Positions 10,198-19,827 of a stretch of DNA of 64,000 nucleotides are shown here, piece after piece. The notes under the pieces were generated by a model that worked only from the letters and a program-made list of their open reading frames with translations, ran no database searches and was not told the DNA's origin. The stretch is from Gammaproteobacteria bacterium (GTDB taxonomy: Bacteria; Pseudomonadota; Gammaproteobacteria; Ga0077554; Ga007554). The number at the start of each line of letters is the position of its first letter. The stretch's first letter is position 1. The DNA lies in assembly GCA_021731145.1 (NCBI GenBank), contig JAKFXX010000004.1:1-64000 (forward strand). The letters are read 5' to 3'. Position numbers and translations under genes: made by a program.

Positions 10198-10668
10198 ATG
10201 GCTACAACATTAAATATGATTCACTGCCTGCTGCTGCCGGTGCATGGAAAAATGCTGTTGCCACACGCCACAGTTGCGGAAGTCGTCCCCTATGGTGTCG
10301 CCGAGCCGGTGCCGCATGCTCCAGCCTGGCTGGCAGGCATGCTGTCCTGGCGGGGCGCGCGTATCCCTCTGGTGTTTTTTGAGGGGGCTTGCGGAGATTC
10401 CTTGCCCGTCTCCGCGCCTGCTCAGCAAAAGATAGTAGTGTTGAAAACCTTGGGTGAGGATCCTGATCTGCCTTTCATCGCACTGGTGATGCAAGGTCTG
10501 CCGCGCGCCATCAAGGTGGATGCGGACGCCTTGAGCGGCGAGGCCGATGAGTCATCCGTTCCACTGATCCTGAAGCATATTCATATCAACGGACAAGCCG
10601 CATACCTCCCCAATCTTGATGCCCTGGAAGACGCGATTAAAGCAGCGCTGCAGACAGTTAATAATTAG
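10198..10668 (+). CDS. chpC: CheW-like protein ChpC
   Basis: A 156-residue single CheW-domain protein closing the pil-chp operon. WLAGMLSWRGARIPLVFFE matches the CheW signature seen in PilI, and FIALVMQGLPRAI is a later beta strand. It starts 13 bp after chpA. AAGGAG (10186-10191) lies 6 bases before the ATG at 10198, which is preferred over the overlapping ATG at 10194 in another frame. ChpC links additional receptors to the kinase in pseudomonads. The gene chpB, which normally sits between chpA and chpC, is absent. Confidence 0.82.
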   Translation: MATTLNMIHCLLLPVHGKMLLPHATVAEVVPYGVAEPVPHAPAWLAGMLSWRGARIPLVFFEGACGDSLPVSAPAQQKIVVLKTLGEDPDLPFIALVMQGLPRAIKVDADALSGEADESSVPLILKHIHINGQAAYLPNLDALEDAIKAALQTVNN

Positions 10669-10725
10669 CGATATTGCACGAGTATGTAGTAAAATTCCGC
10701 TTTTAGCACACAAAGCAGAATATCC

Positions 10726-11824
10726 ATGCTCGAAATCAATCCGGTCGTAAAGCACATCAAAGATATGCAGGGGCGTTCCGATGCCCTGAGGGGGTATCTT
10801 TGACTATGATGTCAAAAAGGAACGCCTGACCGAGGTCGAGCGCGAGCTCGAAAATCCCGCCATCTGGAACACCCCCGAACGCGCCCAGGAGCTGGGGCGT
10901 GAGCGCGTTCAGCTCCTTCAGATCGTCGACACGCTAAGTGGTCTGGGCGAGAGCCTGACGGATGCGCAGGCGCTGGTCGAAATGGCGGGCGAGGAGGACG
11001 ATCAGGCCACGGTCGATGCGGTGGTCACCGATCTCGACAAGCTGGAAAAGAAGCTCGCCGAGCTGGAATTCCGTCGCATGTTCTCCGGCGAGATGGATCA
11101 CAACAACGCCTTTCTTGAAATCCAGTCCGGCTCTGGTGGCACCGAGGCACAGGATTGGGCCAACATGCTGTTGCGCATGTATTTGCGCTGGGGCGAGCGG
11201 CGTGGATTTGTTACCGAGCTGATTGAAGTGTCGCCTGCCGAAGTCGCGGGCATCAAGAGCGCCACGATCCGTTTTGAGGGCGAATACGCCTACGGCTGGC
11301 TGCGTACCGAGACTGGCGTACACCGCCTGGTGCGCAAATCGCCGTTTGACTCCGGCAACCGTCGACATACCTCGTTCTCTTCGGTGTTTGTTTCCCCCGA
11401 GGTTGATGACAGTATCGAGATCGATATCAATCCAGCCGACCTCAGGGTCGATACCTACCGTGCCAGTGGCGCGGGTGGGCAGCACGTCAACCGCACCGAA
11501 TCCGCGATCCGCATCACACATGTGCCTAGCGGCATTGTCGTGGCGTGCCAGAGTGACCGTTCCCAGCACAAGAACCGCTCCACCGCCATGAAACAGTTGC
11601 AGGCCAAGCTGTACGAGATGGAAATGCAAAAACGCCGCGCTACCCAACAGATACTGGAGGATAGCAAGTCTGATATCGGCTGGGGCAGCCAGATTCGCTC
11701 CTATGTGCTCGACCAGTCGCGCATCAAGGATTTGCGCACCGGCGTCGAAACCGGCAACACCCAGGCAGTGCTGGATGGCGATCTGGACGACTTCATCGAG
11801 GCCAGCCTGAAGAGCGGGCTATAA
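10726..11824 (+). CDS. prfB: Peptide chain release factor 2 (programmed +1 frameshift)
   Basis: RF2 recognises UGA and UAA and triggers peptide release. Frame 0 runs from the ATG at 10726 for 25 codons to an in-frame UGA at 10801-10803. Translation then slips +1 and continues with GAC at 10802 in the frame that ends at 11824, giving a product of about 365 residues. The anticodon-like tripeptide is SPF in [16 protein letters not shown], and the catalytic GGQ is in [15 protein letters not shown]. Both are intact, so this is a functional autoregulated gene and not a pseudogene. An annotation starting at 10982 would lose the N-terminal domain. Confidence 0.97.
10789..10804 (+). promoter_or_regulatory. 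prfB +1 recoding site
   Basis: AGGGGGTATCTTTGAC carries the internal Shine-Dalgarno-like AGGGGG (10789-10794), the slippery CTT (10798-10800) and the UGA stop (10801-10803) followed by C. This is the classical arrangement that lets scarce RF2 raise its own synthesis. Confidence 0.97.
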
Positions 11825-11835
11825 AATAAAAAAGT

Positions 11836-11934
11836 GTAGGGTGCGTCTCACGCACCACATTCTTGAGAATTTAATGTGATCTCCCCTGCGCGCCAAGGAG
11901 GCGCCTTGAACGTGGTGCGTGAGACGCACCCTAC
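11836..11934. repeat. 99-bp MITE-like element with 23-bp perfect terminal inverted repeats
   Basis: Left arm 11836-11858 (starting GTAGGGTGCGTCTCACGCAC) and right arm 11912-11934 are exact reverse complements. The interior has its own small inverted repeat, GGCGCC. There is no coding capacity. It fills the prfB-lysS gap. A decayed relative lies at 31219-31280. As RNA it would form a strong hairpin and may end prfB transcription. Confidence 0.85.
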
Positions 11935-11949
11935 AACCAGAACCCCGGA

Positions 11950-13458
<1,509 letters not shown>

Positions 13459-13462
13459 TTTT

Positions 13463-14461
13463 TTAAAACCGGTATACCGCCTCCACCATCGCAGCCATCG
13501 ATTCCCAATTTGCCTGATTGAACCGTGTTTGACCTGCGGTGCCATCAGCGAAATAGGTCACGTCCTTGCCCGGATCGGTAGTCCATTTGCGGTGTTCCAA
13601 TGTGACATTGAGTAGAAATCTACTGGCAATGGCATACGATCCCCCCAGCGACGCGGTATAGCCATGGCCCTTCGCACTATGGGTAAAGCTCAAAGGATGA
13701 GCGAGGTCGTTCCGCAAGTTCCAGTTGGCGTCGGCGGAGTAATCTACCCAGTGGTATTCCAGGCTGGCGATGACGGCCAGCTTTGGCCCGGCCTGCAACC
13801 ACGCGTCCATACCCAGCCAGGGGCCTTTCCACTCGGCGCTGTATGTGGTGTTCAGGCCGGGAAAGGCGCCGGTGGGCGGCCAGGTCTGGTAGCCGTCGGT
13901 CATGGTCAAGTTTTGCTGGTGGAATGAATAGCCCGCCAGCGGGGTGAGATAGATAAATTTTCCGACCGTTTTATCGAAGAATCGGAAGGTGTGCCCCGCG
14001 CCCAGGCTTGCATCGCGCACATCACCGCCCGCCTTGTTGTTGGAGCGAGAATATTCAAGAGTGCGGTTGTCGCCGCCGTAATCCGAATCCTGATTTTGGC
14101 CGGTGACGATTTTGCCGTAGCTTGCCGCCCCGCGCATAACCCAGTCGTTCTTGTACGTTATTTTGCCGCCCGCCCGTAGTTGGGCAATATTCAGGTTATC
14201 CCAGCTAAGTTCTGACAGGATGTTGGGATTTGTTCCCGCTGATGTGCCGGCGATATTCCAGTTGAGTTTGTCTTGGCGGTAGCCCGTGCTCAGCGAGCCT
14301 TCCATTTGTACGTTAGGCGATGCGTGTACGGCGGGTAGCGCGGCGGCGAGCCCTAAAAGCAGCGCATATTGCAGGTCTTGTTTCATGGGTTCCGCTTGTG
14401 CTTGGGGCAGGCAGGCTGCGAATGCGATAATGCAAGCCGCCCTTCTGTAGTAAATTTTCAT
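13463..14461 (-). CDS. Outer-membrane beta-barrel protein (omptin/protochlamydia OMP-like)
   Basis: A 332-residue exported protein made of alternating amphipathic strands and ending in EAVYRF, the terminal phenylalanine typical of BAM-inserted barrels. The N terminus holds two signal-like segments in a row: residues 1-23 (from MKIYYRR, ending AQAE) and a second beginning MKQDLQYALLLGLAAALPA. The start at 14461 has AGGAAG upstream; a start at 14386 would use only the second signal and has a weaker site. Aromatic girdles and GYS/WxG spacing resemble omptin-fold and protochlamydia-type outer-membrane proteins. No catalytic residues are claimed and the substrate is unknown. Confidence 0.6.
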   Translation of the reverse strand: MKIYYRRAACIIAFAACLPQAQAEPMKQDLQYALLLGLAAALPAVHASPNVQMEGSLSTGYRQDKLNWNIAGTSAGTNPNILSELSWDNLNIAQLRAGGKITYKNDWVMRGAASYGKIVTGQNQDSDYGGDNRTLEYSRSNNKAGGDVRDASLGAGHTFRFFDKTVGKFIYLTPLAGYSFHQQNLTMTDGYQTWPPTGAFPGLNTTYSAEWKGPWLGMDAWLQAGPKLAVIASLEYHWVDYSADANWNLRNDLAHPLSFTHSAKGHGYTASLGGSYAIASRFLLNVTLEHRKWTTDPGKDVTYFADGTAGQTRFNQANWESMAAMVEAVYRF

Positions 14462-14554
14462 GGCGCTCTTCCTGACAGGCTGTTTTCCATTCTTCCTGCT
14501 AAAAACATCGGACATTCTGCCGATAGCTTTAATAAGAGAGGAAAGGAGGCGTTT

Positions 14555-15142
14555 ATGGAATCCCTGGTGATACACCCAACCGCTACAGCGCAGTGGCAAG
14601 CCCTGGTTCTTGAGGCCGAGTCCGCCGCGCATCATCGGCTCGATGAGGAGACGGAAAGCTATCTGGTTTTTCTGCTGATGCGCTTTATGAGTGAGGTGGG
14701 GGCGGCGAAGAAGGTTCTTGCGATGGATTATTTGAACGCCATGAATGACATGGGCCGCGTCCGGCAGGGAAAATTGCGAGATGTTGGTGATCTGTGCCTG
14801 ATCCATGCGGGTCTGTTTCCTTTACAGGCGGAGCGCCGCCGCGTTGCGGTGAGCTATTTCGTTGATCTTGGGCGCAGCGCCTATTTGCAGCTTGCCGGGT
14901 ATTTGCATAATAGCGCGGCGGATACCTATATTCACCTTGCGCAGGATTTTATAGTATTGATGGATGTGCTGCAGAGCATGCGCACCCTTGGCGGTAATAG
15001 TACCTCGCTTTTTAGTCCCTTGACCGCCTATGACCTGTGGAATGACACGGGTGCCAGCCATGTTTACCGGGCAGCATACGATGGCGCCAGCGCATTGCCG
15101 GTGAAGACGGGCGGGCGCGGAGAAAAACAAAAGTCGCATTAA
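14555..15142 (+). CDS. Conserved-looking protein of unknown function upstream of glnA
   Basis: A 195-residue cytoplasmic protein with no family I recognise. It is mostly helical by composition, with LDEETESYLVFLLMRFMSE near residues 27-45 and ERRRVAVSYFVDLGRSAYLQL in the middle, and no signal peptide or membrane segment. The start at 14555 is well supported by AAAGGAGG (14542-14549). It is divergent from the outer-membrane protein gene and precedes glnA by 319 bp, outside the NtrC/sigma-54 control region, so it probably has its own promoter in the 94-bp divergent gap. Confidence 0.7.
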   Translation: MESLVIHPTATAQWQALVLEAESAAHHRLDEETESYLVFLLMRFMSEVGAAKKVLAMDYLNAMNDMGRVRQGKLRDVGDLCLIHAGLFPLQAERRRVAVSYFVDLGRSAYLQLAGYLHNSAADTYIHLAQDFIVLMDVLQSMRTLGGNSTSLFSPLTAYDLWNDTGASHVYRAAYDGASALPVKTGGRGEKQKSH

Positions 15143-15278
15143 TCTCATCAAAACCCTTGCCAGCGGTACTTTCCAGAGGTAATCTTCGCCGATCCGGGAG
15201 TTCTGTTGATGACGGCCCGTAATTTTTTATCAGTCGGCAGCGCACTTCAAGTCTTGATATAAAAAGCCGCAATAGGGC

Positions 15279-15293
15279 GCACCAATGTGGTGC
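15279..15293 (+). promoter_or_regulatory. NtrC box 1 upstream of glnA
   Basis: GCACCAATGTGGTGC matches the NtrC consensus GCAC-N5-TGGTGC exactly. It lies about 133 bp before the predicted sigma-54 start site, a normal enhancer distance. The 15143-15461 gap holds this box, a second box, the -24/-12 promoter and the glnA leader, and no gene. Confidence 0.88.
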
Positions 15294-15306
15294 TTTTCTA
15301 TTTTTT

Positions 15307-15321
15307 GCACATTAATGGTGC
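15307..15321 (+). promoter_or_regulatory. NtrC box 2 upstream of glnA
   Basis: GCACATTAATGGTGC is a second perfect GCAC-N5-TGGTGC site, 28 bp centre-to-centre from box 1. The same 15 bases with matching flanks recur before nirB at 61260-61274. Confidence 0.9.
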
Positions 15322-15385
15322 GTTCGGCGGGCCACTTTTGGCCGTTGCGGTTTTTAACCTGCTGAAATAGCGAGTTAATTTTTTA

Positions 15386-15401
15386 TGGCATGTTTTGTGC
15401 T
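15386..15401 (+). promoter_or_regulatory. Sigma-54 (-24/-12) promoter of glnA
   Basis: TGGCATGTTTTGTGCT fits TGGCACG-N4-TTGCW with GG and GC at the required spacing. Transcription would start near 15412, leaving a 50-nt leader with GGAGGGGAG before the glnA ATG. Confidence 0.8.
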
Positions 15402-15461
15402 AATCCCGACCTAGATTTGTTCGAAAACTAAACCCAGATTGCCCTTTGGAGGGGAGTTTAA

Positions 15462-16871
15462 ATGTCCGCAGAAACAGTTCTCAAAATGATCAAAGACAAC
15501 GAAGTGAAATTCGTTGATTTCCGTTTCACCGATACCCGCGGCAAAGAGCAGCACGTCTCCGTGCCGGCTTCCACCCTCGATGCCGATGCCTTCAGCGAGG
15601 GTAAAATGTTTGACGGATCTTCCATCGCCGGCTGGAAGGGTATTGAAGAATCCGACATGATTCTGATGCCCGATGCCGATACCGCAGTGATGGATCCTTT
15701 CTTCGACGAAAGCACACTGATTCTGCGTTGCGACATCCTCGAACCCCACACCATGAAGGGTTACGACCGTGACCCGCGCTCGCTGGCCAAGCGCGCCGAG
15801 GCCTACTTGCAGTCCACTGGCATTGCCGATACCGCGTTTTTTGGTCCGGAGCCTGAGTTCTTTATCTTCGACGACGTGCGTTGGGGCGCGGACATGAGCG
15901 GCTCATTCTGCAAGATCGACTCGGAAGCGGCCTCGTGGAACTCCGAGAAGGTATACCCGGACGGCAATATGGGTCATCGTCCCGGCGTGAAGGGCGGCTA
16001 TTTCCCCGTGCCGCCGGTGGATCAGTTCCAGGATCTTCGTTCCGCCATGTGCCTGGCGCTGGAAGACATGGGGTTGTCCGTTGAAACCCATCACCACGAA
16101 GTGGCCACCGCCGGCCAGTGCGAAATCGGCACTCGCTTCAGCACCTTGGTGAAAAAGGCTGATGAGGTTCAGATCCTCAAATATGTCATCCAGAACGTCG
16201 CGCATGCCTATGGCAAGACAGTCACCTTCATGCCCAAGCCCATTGTCGGCGACAACGGCAGCGGTATGCACGTACACCAGTCGCTTTCCAAGGGTGGTAA
16301 TAACCTGTTCGGCGGCAATCTGTACGGTGGCCTGTCCGAGATGGCGCTTTTCTACATCGGCGGTATCTTCAAACACGCCCGCGCGCTGAACGCCATCACC
16401 AATTCCACCACCAACAGCTACAAGCGTCTGGTGCCGGGCTTCGAGGCGCCGACCATGCTCGCCTACTCGGCGCGCAACCGCTCCGCTTCGGTGCGTATTC
16501 CGTATGTGCCCAGCCCGAAGGCGCGCCGCATCGAGCTCCGCTTCCCGGATGCCAGCAGCAATCCCTACCTGGCCTTTGCTGCAATGATGATGGCGGGTCT
16601 TGACGGTATTCAGAACAAGATCCATCCCGGCGATGCCATGGACAAGGATCTGTACGATCTGCCGCCGGAAGAGGCGAAGAAGATCCCGACCGTGTGCCAT
16701 TCACTGGACATGGCGCTGGACGCGCTCGACAACGACCGTGCCTTCCTCACCGCAGGTGGCGTGTTCTCTAACGAGATGATCGACGCCTATATCGACCTGA
16801 AGATGAAGGAAGTCACGCGCTTCCGCATGACCACCCATCCGGTTGAGTACGACATGTATTACAGCCTGTAA
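15462..16871 (+). CDS. glnA: Glutamine synthetase, type I
   Basis: Makes glutamine from glutamate, ammonia and ATP; the entry point for ammonium assimilation, acting as a cytoplasmic dodecamer. The 469 residues match GlnA of gammaproteobacteria. Visible motifs are [17 protein letters not shown] near the N terminus, [14 protein letters not shown] and [12 protein letters not shown] (metal and ATP ligands), and the adenylylation loop [14 protein letters not shown], so activity is probably controlled by GlnE. Transcription is probably driven by NtrC and sigma-54 from the upstream sites. A terminator at 16901-16938 separates it from ntrB. Confidence 0.98.
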   Translation: MSAETVLKMIKDNEVKFVDFRFTDTRGKEQHVSVPASTLDADAFSEGKMFDGSSIAGWKGIEESDMILMPDADTAVMDPFFDESTLILRCDILEPHTMKGYDRDPRSLAKRAEAYLQSTGIADTAFFGPEPEFFIFDDVRWGADMSGSFCKIDSEAASWNSEKVYPDGNMGHRPGVKGGYFPVPPVDQFQDLRSAMCLALEDMGLSVETHHHEVATAGQCEIGTRFSTLVKKADEVQILKYVIQNVAHAYGKTVTFMPKPIVGDNGSGMHVHQSLSKGGNNLFGGNLYGGLSEMALFYIGGIFKHARALNAITNSTTNSYKRLVPGFEAPTMLAYSARNRSASVRIPYVPSPKARRIELRFPDASSNPYLAFAAMMMAGLDGIQNKIHPGDAMDKDLYDLPPEEAKKIPTVCHSLDMALDALDNDRAFLTAGGVFSNEMIDAYIDLKMKEVTRFRMTTHPVEYDMYYSL

Positions 16872-16900
16872 TACGTTTTTTCGTCTCATTTACCTTTTCA

Positions 16901-16938
16901 CCCCCTGCGTGCCTCGGCATTCAGGGGGTTTCTTTTTT
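16901..16938 (+). terminator. Intrinsic terminator of glnA
   Basis: CCCCCTG (16901-16907) pairs with CAGGGGG (16922-16928), followed by TTTCTTTTTT. It is a strong hairpin-plus-U-tract terminator 30 bp after the glnA stop. Confidence 0.9.
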
Positions 16939-16974
16939 AGACCCAAGCAAGACGGGCACTTATGCCCGGTACCT

Positions 16975-17007
16975 GTGACGATCGCACCATTATGGTGCGA
17001 TCGTCAC
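16975..17007. promoter_or_regulatory. NtrC operator in the glnA-ntrB gap, embedded in a 33-bp palindrome
   Basis: GCACCATTATGGTGC (16984-16998) matches GCAC-N5-TGGTGC exactly. It is the core of a longer palindrome with 16-bp perfect arms (16975-16990 and 16992-17007) around one central base. It lies about 180 bp before ntrB and could bind NtrC strongly for autoregulation. The rest of the 16872-17187 gap holds the glnA terminator and a possible -24/-12 site. Confidence 0.8.
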
Positions 17008-17160
17008 GGGTGTGAGTTATTATAAAGCTGCATTGTTTCCCATTCTCCCGCTAAAATAAAATACCGATGACGCACGGGATTTGATGCTCGTGTTTTAACA
17101 TATTGTATTTATTTGTGAATTTATGGTTTTTTGATTCTTTGGTGTGCGGATGTCATGCCT

Positions 17161-17176
17161 TGGTTCAATTTTTGCT
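17161..17176 (+). promoter_or_regulatory. Possible sigma-54 promoter of ntrB
   Basis: TGGTTCAATTTTTGCT has GG and TTGCT at sigma-54 spacing, but TTCA replaces CACG. Transcription would start near 17186, too close to the ATG at 17188 for a leader. If the promoter is real, translation more likely begins at the in-frame ATG at 17203. Confidence 0.4.
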
Positions 17177-17187
17177 AATCCCTTCAT

Positions 17188-18264
17188 ATGCTGCCCGATG
17201 TTATGACACAAGATGCAATAAGTCGGCGCATCATTGATGCACTCAATACCGCAGTATTGATGTTCGATGATGCGCTGCGCCTCATTTACGTTAACCCCGC
17301 CGCTGAGATGCTGTTCGCGGTGAGTGCAAGACGGGTGCGCGGTATGCCAGTGCAAGAGCTGTTGCCGGGTGCCGAGGTGGTTATTGATGCCATGCGCAAG
17401 GCGCTGGAGAGCGGGTATCCCTTTACCGAGCGCGAACTGCTGCTGATGCTGCCGGTGGATCGCAAGATCACAGTGGATTTAACGGTTACCCCGTTGGGTG
17501 AGGTGCAGGGCAAGGAACTGCTGGTTGAGATGGTGCAGGTGGATCATCATATGCGCATTACCCGTGAGGAAAACCTGCTGGCGCAGCATCATGCGGCACG
17601 CGCCGTGGTGCGTGGCCTGGCGCACGAGATCAAAAATCCCTTGGGCGGGTTGCGCGGCGCCGCGCAGTTGCTGGAGCGTGAATTGAGCGATGAATCGCTC
17701 AAGGAATACACCAGCATCATCATCGGTGAAGCGGACAGGCTGCAGAATCTGCTTAATCGCATGCTGGGGCCTAATACCGTGCCGCACAAGCGCCCTATCA
17801 ATATCCATCAGGTGCTGGAGCGCGTGCGTGGTGTGGTGCTGGCCGAGGTGCCGGTAGGGGTGGAGATCATCCGTGACTATGATCCCAGCATCCCGGACTT
17901 CAACGCCGATCAAGACCAACTTATCCAGGCGTTGCTCAACATTGTGCGTAATGCGGTGCAGGCCATTGATGGATCAGGCGAGATCATCTTGCGCACCCGG
18001 GTTCAGCGCCAGTTCACCATTGGCCAGCATCGTTACAAGCTGGCAGCAAGGATTGATGTTATTGACAATGGGCCAGGGATCCCCGCCGATATGCTTGAAA
18101 GTATTTTTTACCCGATGGTCACTACCCGCCCGGAAGGCACGGGGCTGGGGTTGTCCATCGCCCAGTCGCTGGTGCAGCAGCACGACGGCCTGATCGAATG
18201 CACGAGCCGTCCGGGACGGACGGTGTTTACGGTATTGCTCCCACTGGAGAAGGCCCATGAGTGA
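17188..18264 (+). CDS. ntrB: Nitrogen regulation sensor kinase/phosphatase NtrB
   Basis: Cytoplasmic histidine kinase that phosphorylates NtrC under nitrogen limitation and dephosphorylates it with PII. It is 358 residues long, with a PAS domain (about 10-120), the phosphorylated H146 in RGLAHEIKNPLGGLRGAAQ, and an ATPase with NIVRNAVQAI, DNGPGIP and GTGLGLSIAQ. There is no membrane segment, as usual for NtrB. An alternative start lies at 17203. It overlaps ntrC by 8 bp, indicating coupled translation. Confidence 0.96.
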   Translation: MLPDVMTQDAISRRIIDALNTAVLMFDDALRLIYVNPAAEMLFAVSARRVRGMPVQELLPGAEVVIDAMRKALESGYPFTERELLLMLPVDRKITVDLTVTPLGEVQGKELLVEMVQVDHHMRITREENLLAQHHAARAVVRGLAHEIKNPLGGLRGAAQLLERELSDESLKEYTSIIIGEADRLQNLLNRMLGPNTVPHKRPINIHQVLERVRGVVLAEVPVGVEIIRDYDPSIPDFNADQDQLIQALLNIVRNAVQAIDGSGEIILRTRVQRQFTIGQHRYKLAARIDVIDNGPGIPADMLESIFYPMVTTRPEGTGLGLSIAQSLVQQHDGLIECTSRPGRTVFTVLLPLEKAHE

Positions 18265-19666
18265 AAAGGAACATGTTTGGGTGATTGACGATGACCGGGC
18301 GATCCGCTGGGTGCTGGAGCGGGCGCTCCGTCAGGCGGATATGGATGTCGCCAGTTTCGACAATGCGGCGGCGGCGCTGAACGCGTTGGAGGAGGGTGCG
18401 CCGGATGTCATCATCAGCGATATTCGCATGCCCGGCATGGATGGAATCAAGATGCTCGAACGCATCAAGGCCGAGCACCCGGATCTGCCGGTGATCATCA
18501 TGACCGCCCATTCCGATCTGGACAGTGCGGTATCCGCCTATCAGGGCGGCGCGTTTGAATACATGCCCAAGCCCTTCGATGTCGATGAGGCGGTAGACCT
18601 GGTGCGCCGCGCCGTCGATCAGAGCCGCCGTAACCGCACCGTGCAAGTCACTGAAAAAGATCTTCCTACGCCCGAGATCATTGGCGAGGCACCGGCCATG
18701 CAGGAGGTGTTCCGCGCCATCGGCAGACTTTCCAGGTCGAATATCACGGTATTGATCAACGGTGAATCCGGCACCGGCAAGGAGCTGGTGGCACTCGCGC
18801 TGCATCGCCACAGCCCGCGCGCCAGCAAGCCGTTTATTGCGCTCAACACCGCGGCGATCCCGCGTGACCTGCTGGAATCCGAGCTGTTCGGCCATGAGCG
18901 TGGCGCGTTTACGGGTGCGCAGAATATGCGTCGCGGCCGTTTCGAGCAGGCCGATGGCGGCACACTGTTTCTGGACGAGATCGGCGACATGCCGGCGGAA
19001 TTGCAAACCCGCTTCCTGCGGGTACTGGCGGATGGCGAGTTTTACCGTGTTGGCGGGCATACCCCCGTCAAAGTGGATGTGCGTATCATCGCCGCCACCC
19101 ATCAGGATCTTGAGCGGCGCGTCAAAGAGGGGCTGTTTCGCGAGGATCTGTTTCACCGCCTGAACGTGATCCGCATCCATATTCCGGCGCTACGCGAACG
19201 GCGCACCGACATGCCGCTGCTGCTGCGCCATTTTCTCAACAGCGCCGCGCGGGAACTCAATGTCGAGCCCAAAACCCTGCGCCCCGACGCGGAAGCTTAC
19301 CTGTGCAGGCTCGACTGGCCGGGCAATGTCCGTCAGCTTGAAAACACCTGCCGCTGGCTGACCGTGATGGCCTCGGGCCGCGAAATCCACATGGAAGACC
19401 TGCCCCCCGAACTGAAGCTCGACACCACAGCTCCGCCCGTCAATGGCGGTGAATGGGAGGCTGCGCTCAAGACGTGGGCGGATCAGAGCCTGATGCGCGG
19501 CGAAGTGGGTGTGCTCGATCATGCCATGCCTGTTTTTGAACGCATCATGATTGAAACCGCCCTCAAGCACACCGGCGGCCGCCGCCAGGATGCCGCCCGG
19601 CTGCTGGGCTGGGGCCGTAATACCCTGACACGTAAAATCAAAGACCTGGGGATGGGGGAGGAGTAG
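18257..19666 (+). CDS. ntrC: Nitrogen regulation response regulator NtrC
   Basis: Sigma-54-dependent activator of nitrogen-assimilation genes, 469 residues. Receiver with D55 in IISDIRMPG; AAA+ domain with Walker A GESGTGKE (about 172), the GAFTGA loop that contacts sigma-54, and LDEIGDMP as Walker B; C-terminal Fis-type helix-turn-helix in GGRRQDAARLLGWGRNTL. It overlaps ntrB by 8 bp. Likely targets visible in this same window are glnA, ntrB itself, the nitrate transporter gene at 54267 and nirB at 61454. Confidence 0.97.
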   Translation: MSEKEHVWVIDDDRAIRWVLERALRQADMDVASFDNAAAALNALEEGAPDVIISDIRMPGMDGIKMLERIKAEHPDLPVIIMTAHSDLDSAVSAYQGGAFEYMPKPFDVDEAVDLVRRAVDQSRRNRTVQVTEKDLPTPEIIGEAPAMQEVFRAIGRLSRSNITVLINGESGTGKELVALALHRHSPRASKPFIALNTAAIPRDLLESELFGHERGAFTGAQNMRRGRFEQADGGTLFLDEIGDMPAELQTRFLRVLADGEFYRVGGHTPVKVDVRIIAATHQDLERRVKEGLFREDLFHRLNVIRIHIPALRERRTDMPLLLRHFLNSAARELNVEPKTLRPDAEAYLCRLDWPGNVRQLENTCRWLTVMASGREIHMEDLPPELKLDTTAPPVNGGEWEAALKTWADQSLMRGEVGVLDHAMPVFERIMIETALKHTGGRRQDAARLLGWGRNTLTRKIKDLGMGEE

Positions 19667-19676
19667 GGCTTCTAAA

Positions 19677-19764
19677 GTAGGTTGGGTCAAGCGAAGCGGA
19701 CCCAACATTGTACTGAAACGATGATTTGTTGGGTCCAGAGCTTGCGCTCCTTGACCCAACCTAC
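19677..19764. repeat. 88-bp MITE-like element with 15-bp perfect terminal inverted repeats
   Basis: GTAGGTTGGGTCAAG (19677-19691) and CTTGACCCAACCTAC (19750-19764) are exact reverse complements. Inner GGACCCAAC and GTTGGGTCC repeat the motif. It sits 10 bp after the ntrC stop and may act as its 3' end hairpin. A partial copy lies at 997-1067. Confidence 0.85.
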
Positions 19765-19827
19765 ACACCTAATGGACGATCTGCGATTAATTCTCTGATT
19801 GAAGCGGAATTAGAATAAAATATCTTG

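Noticed and set aside
10726-10803. prfB as a pseudogene because of an in-frame TGA
   Set aside because: The stop lies in the exact RF2 recoding context with internal Shine-Dalgarno and CTT-TGA-C, and the +1 frame is intact.
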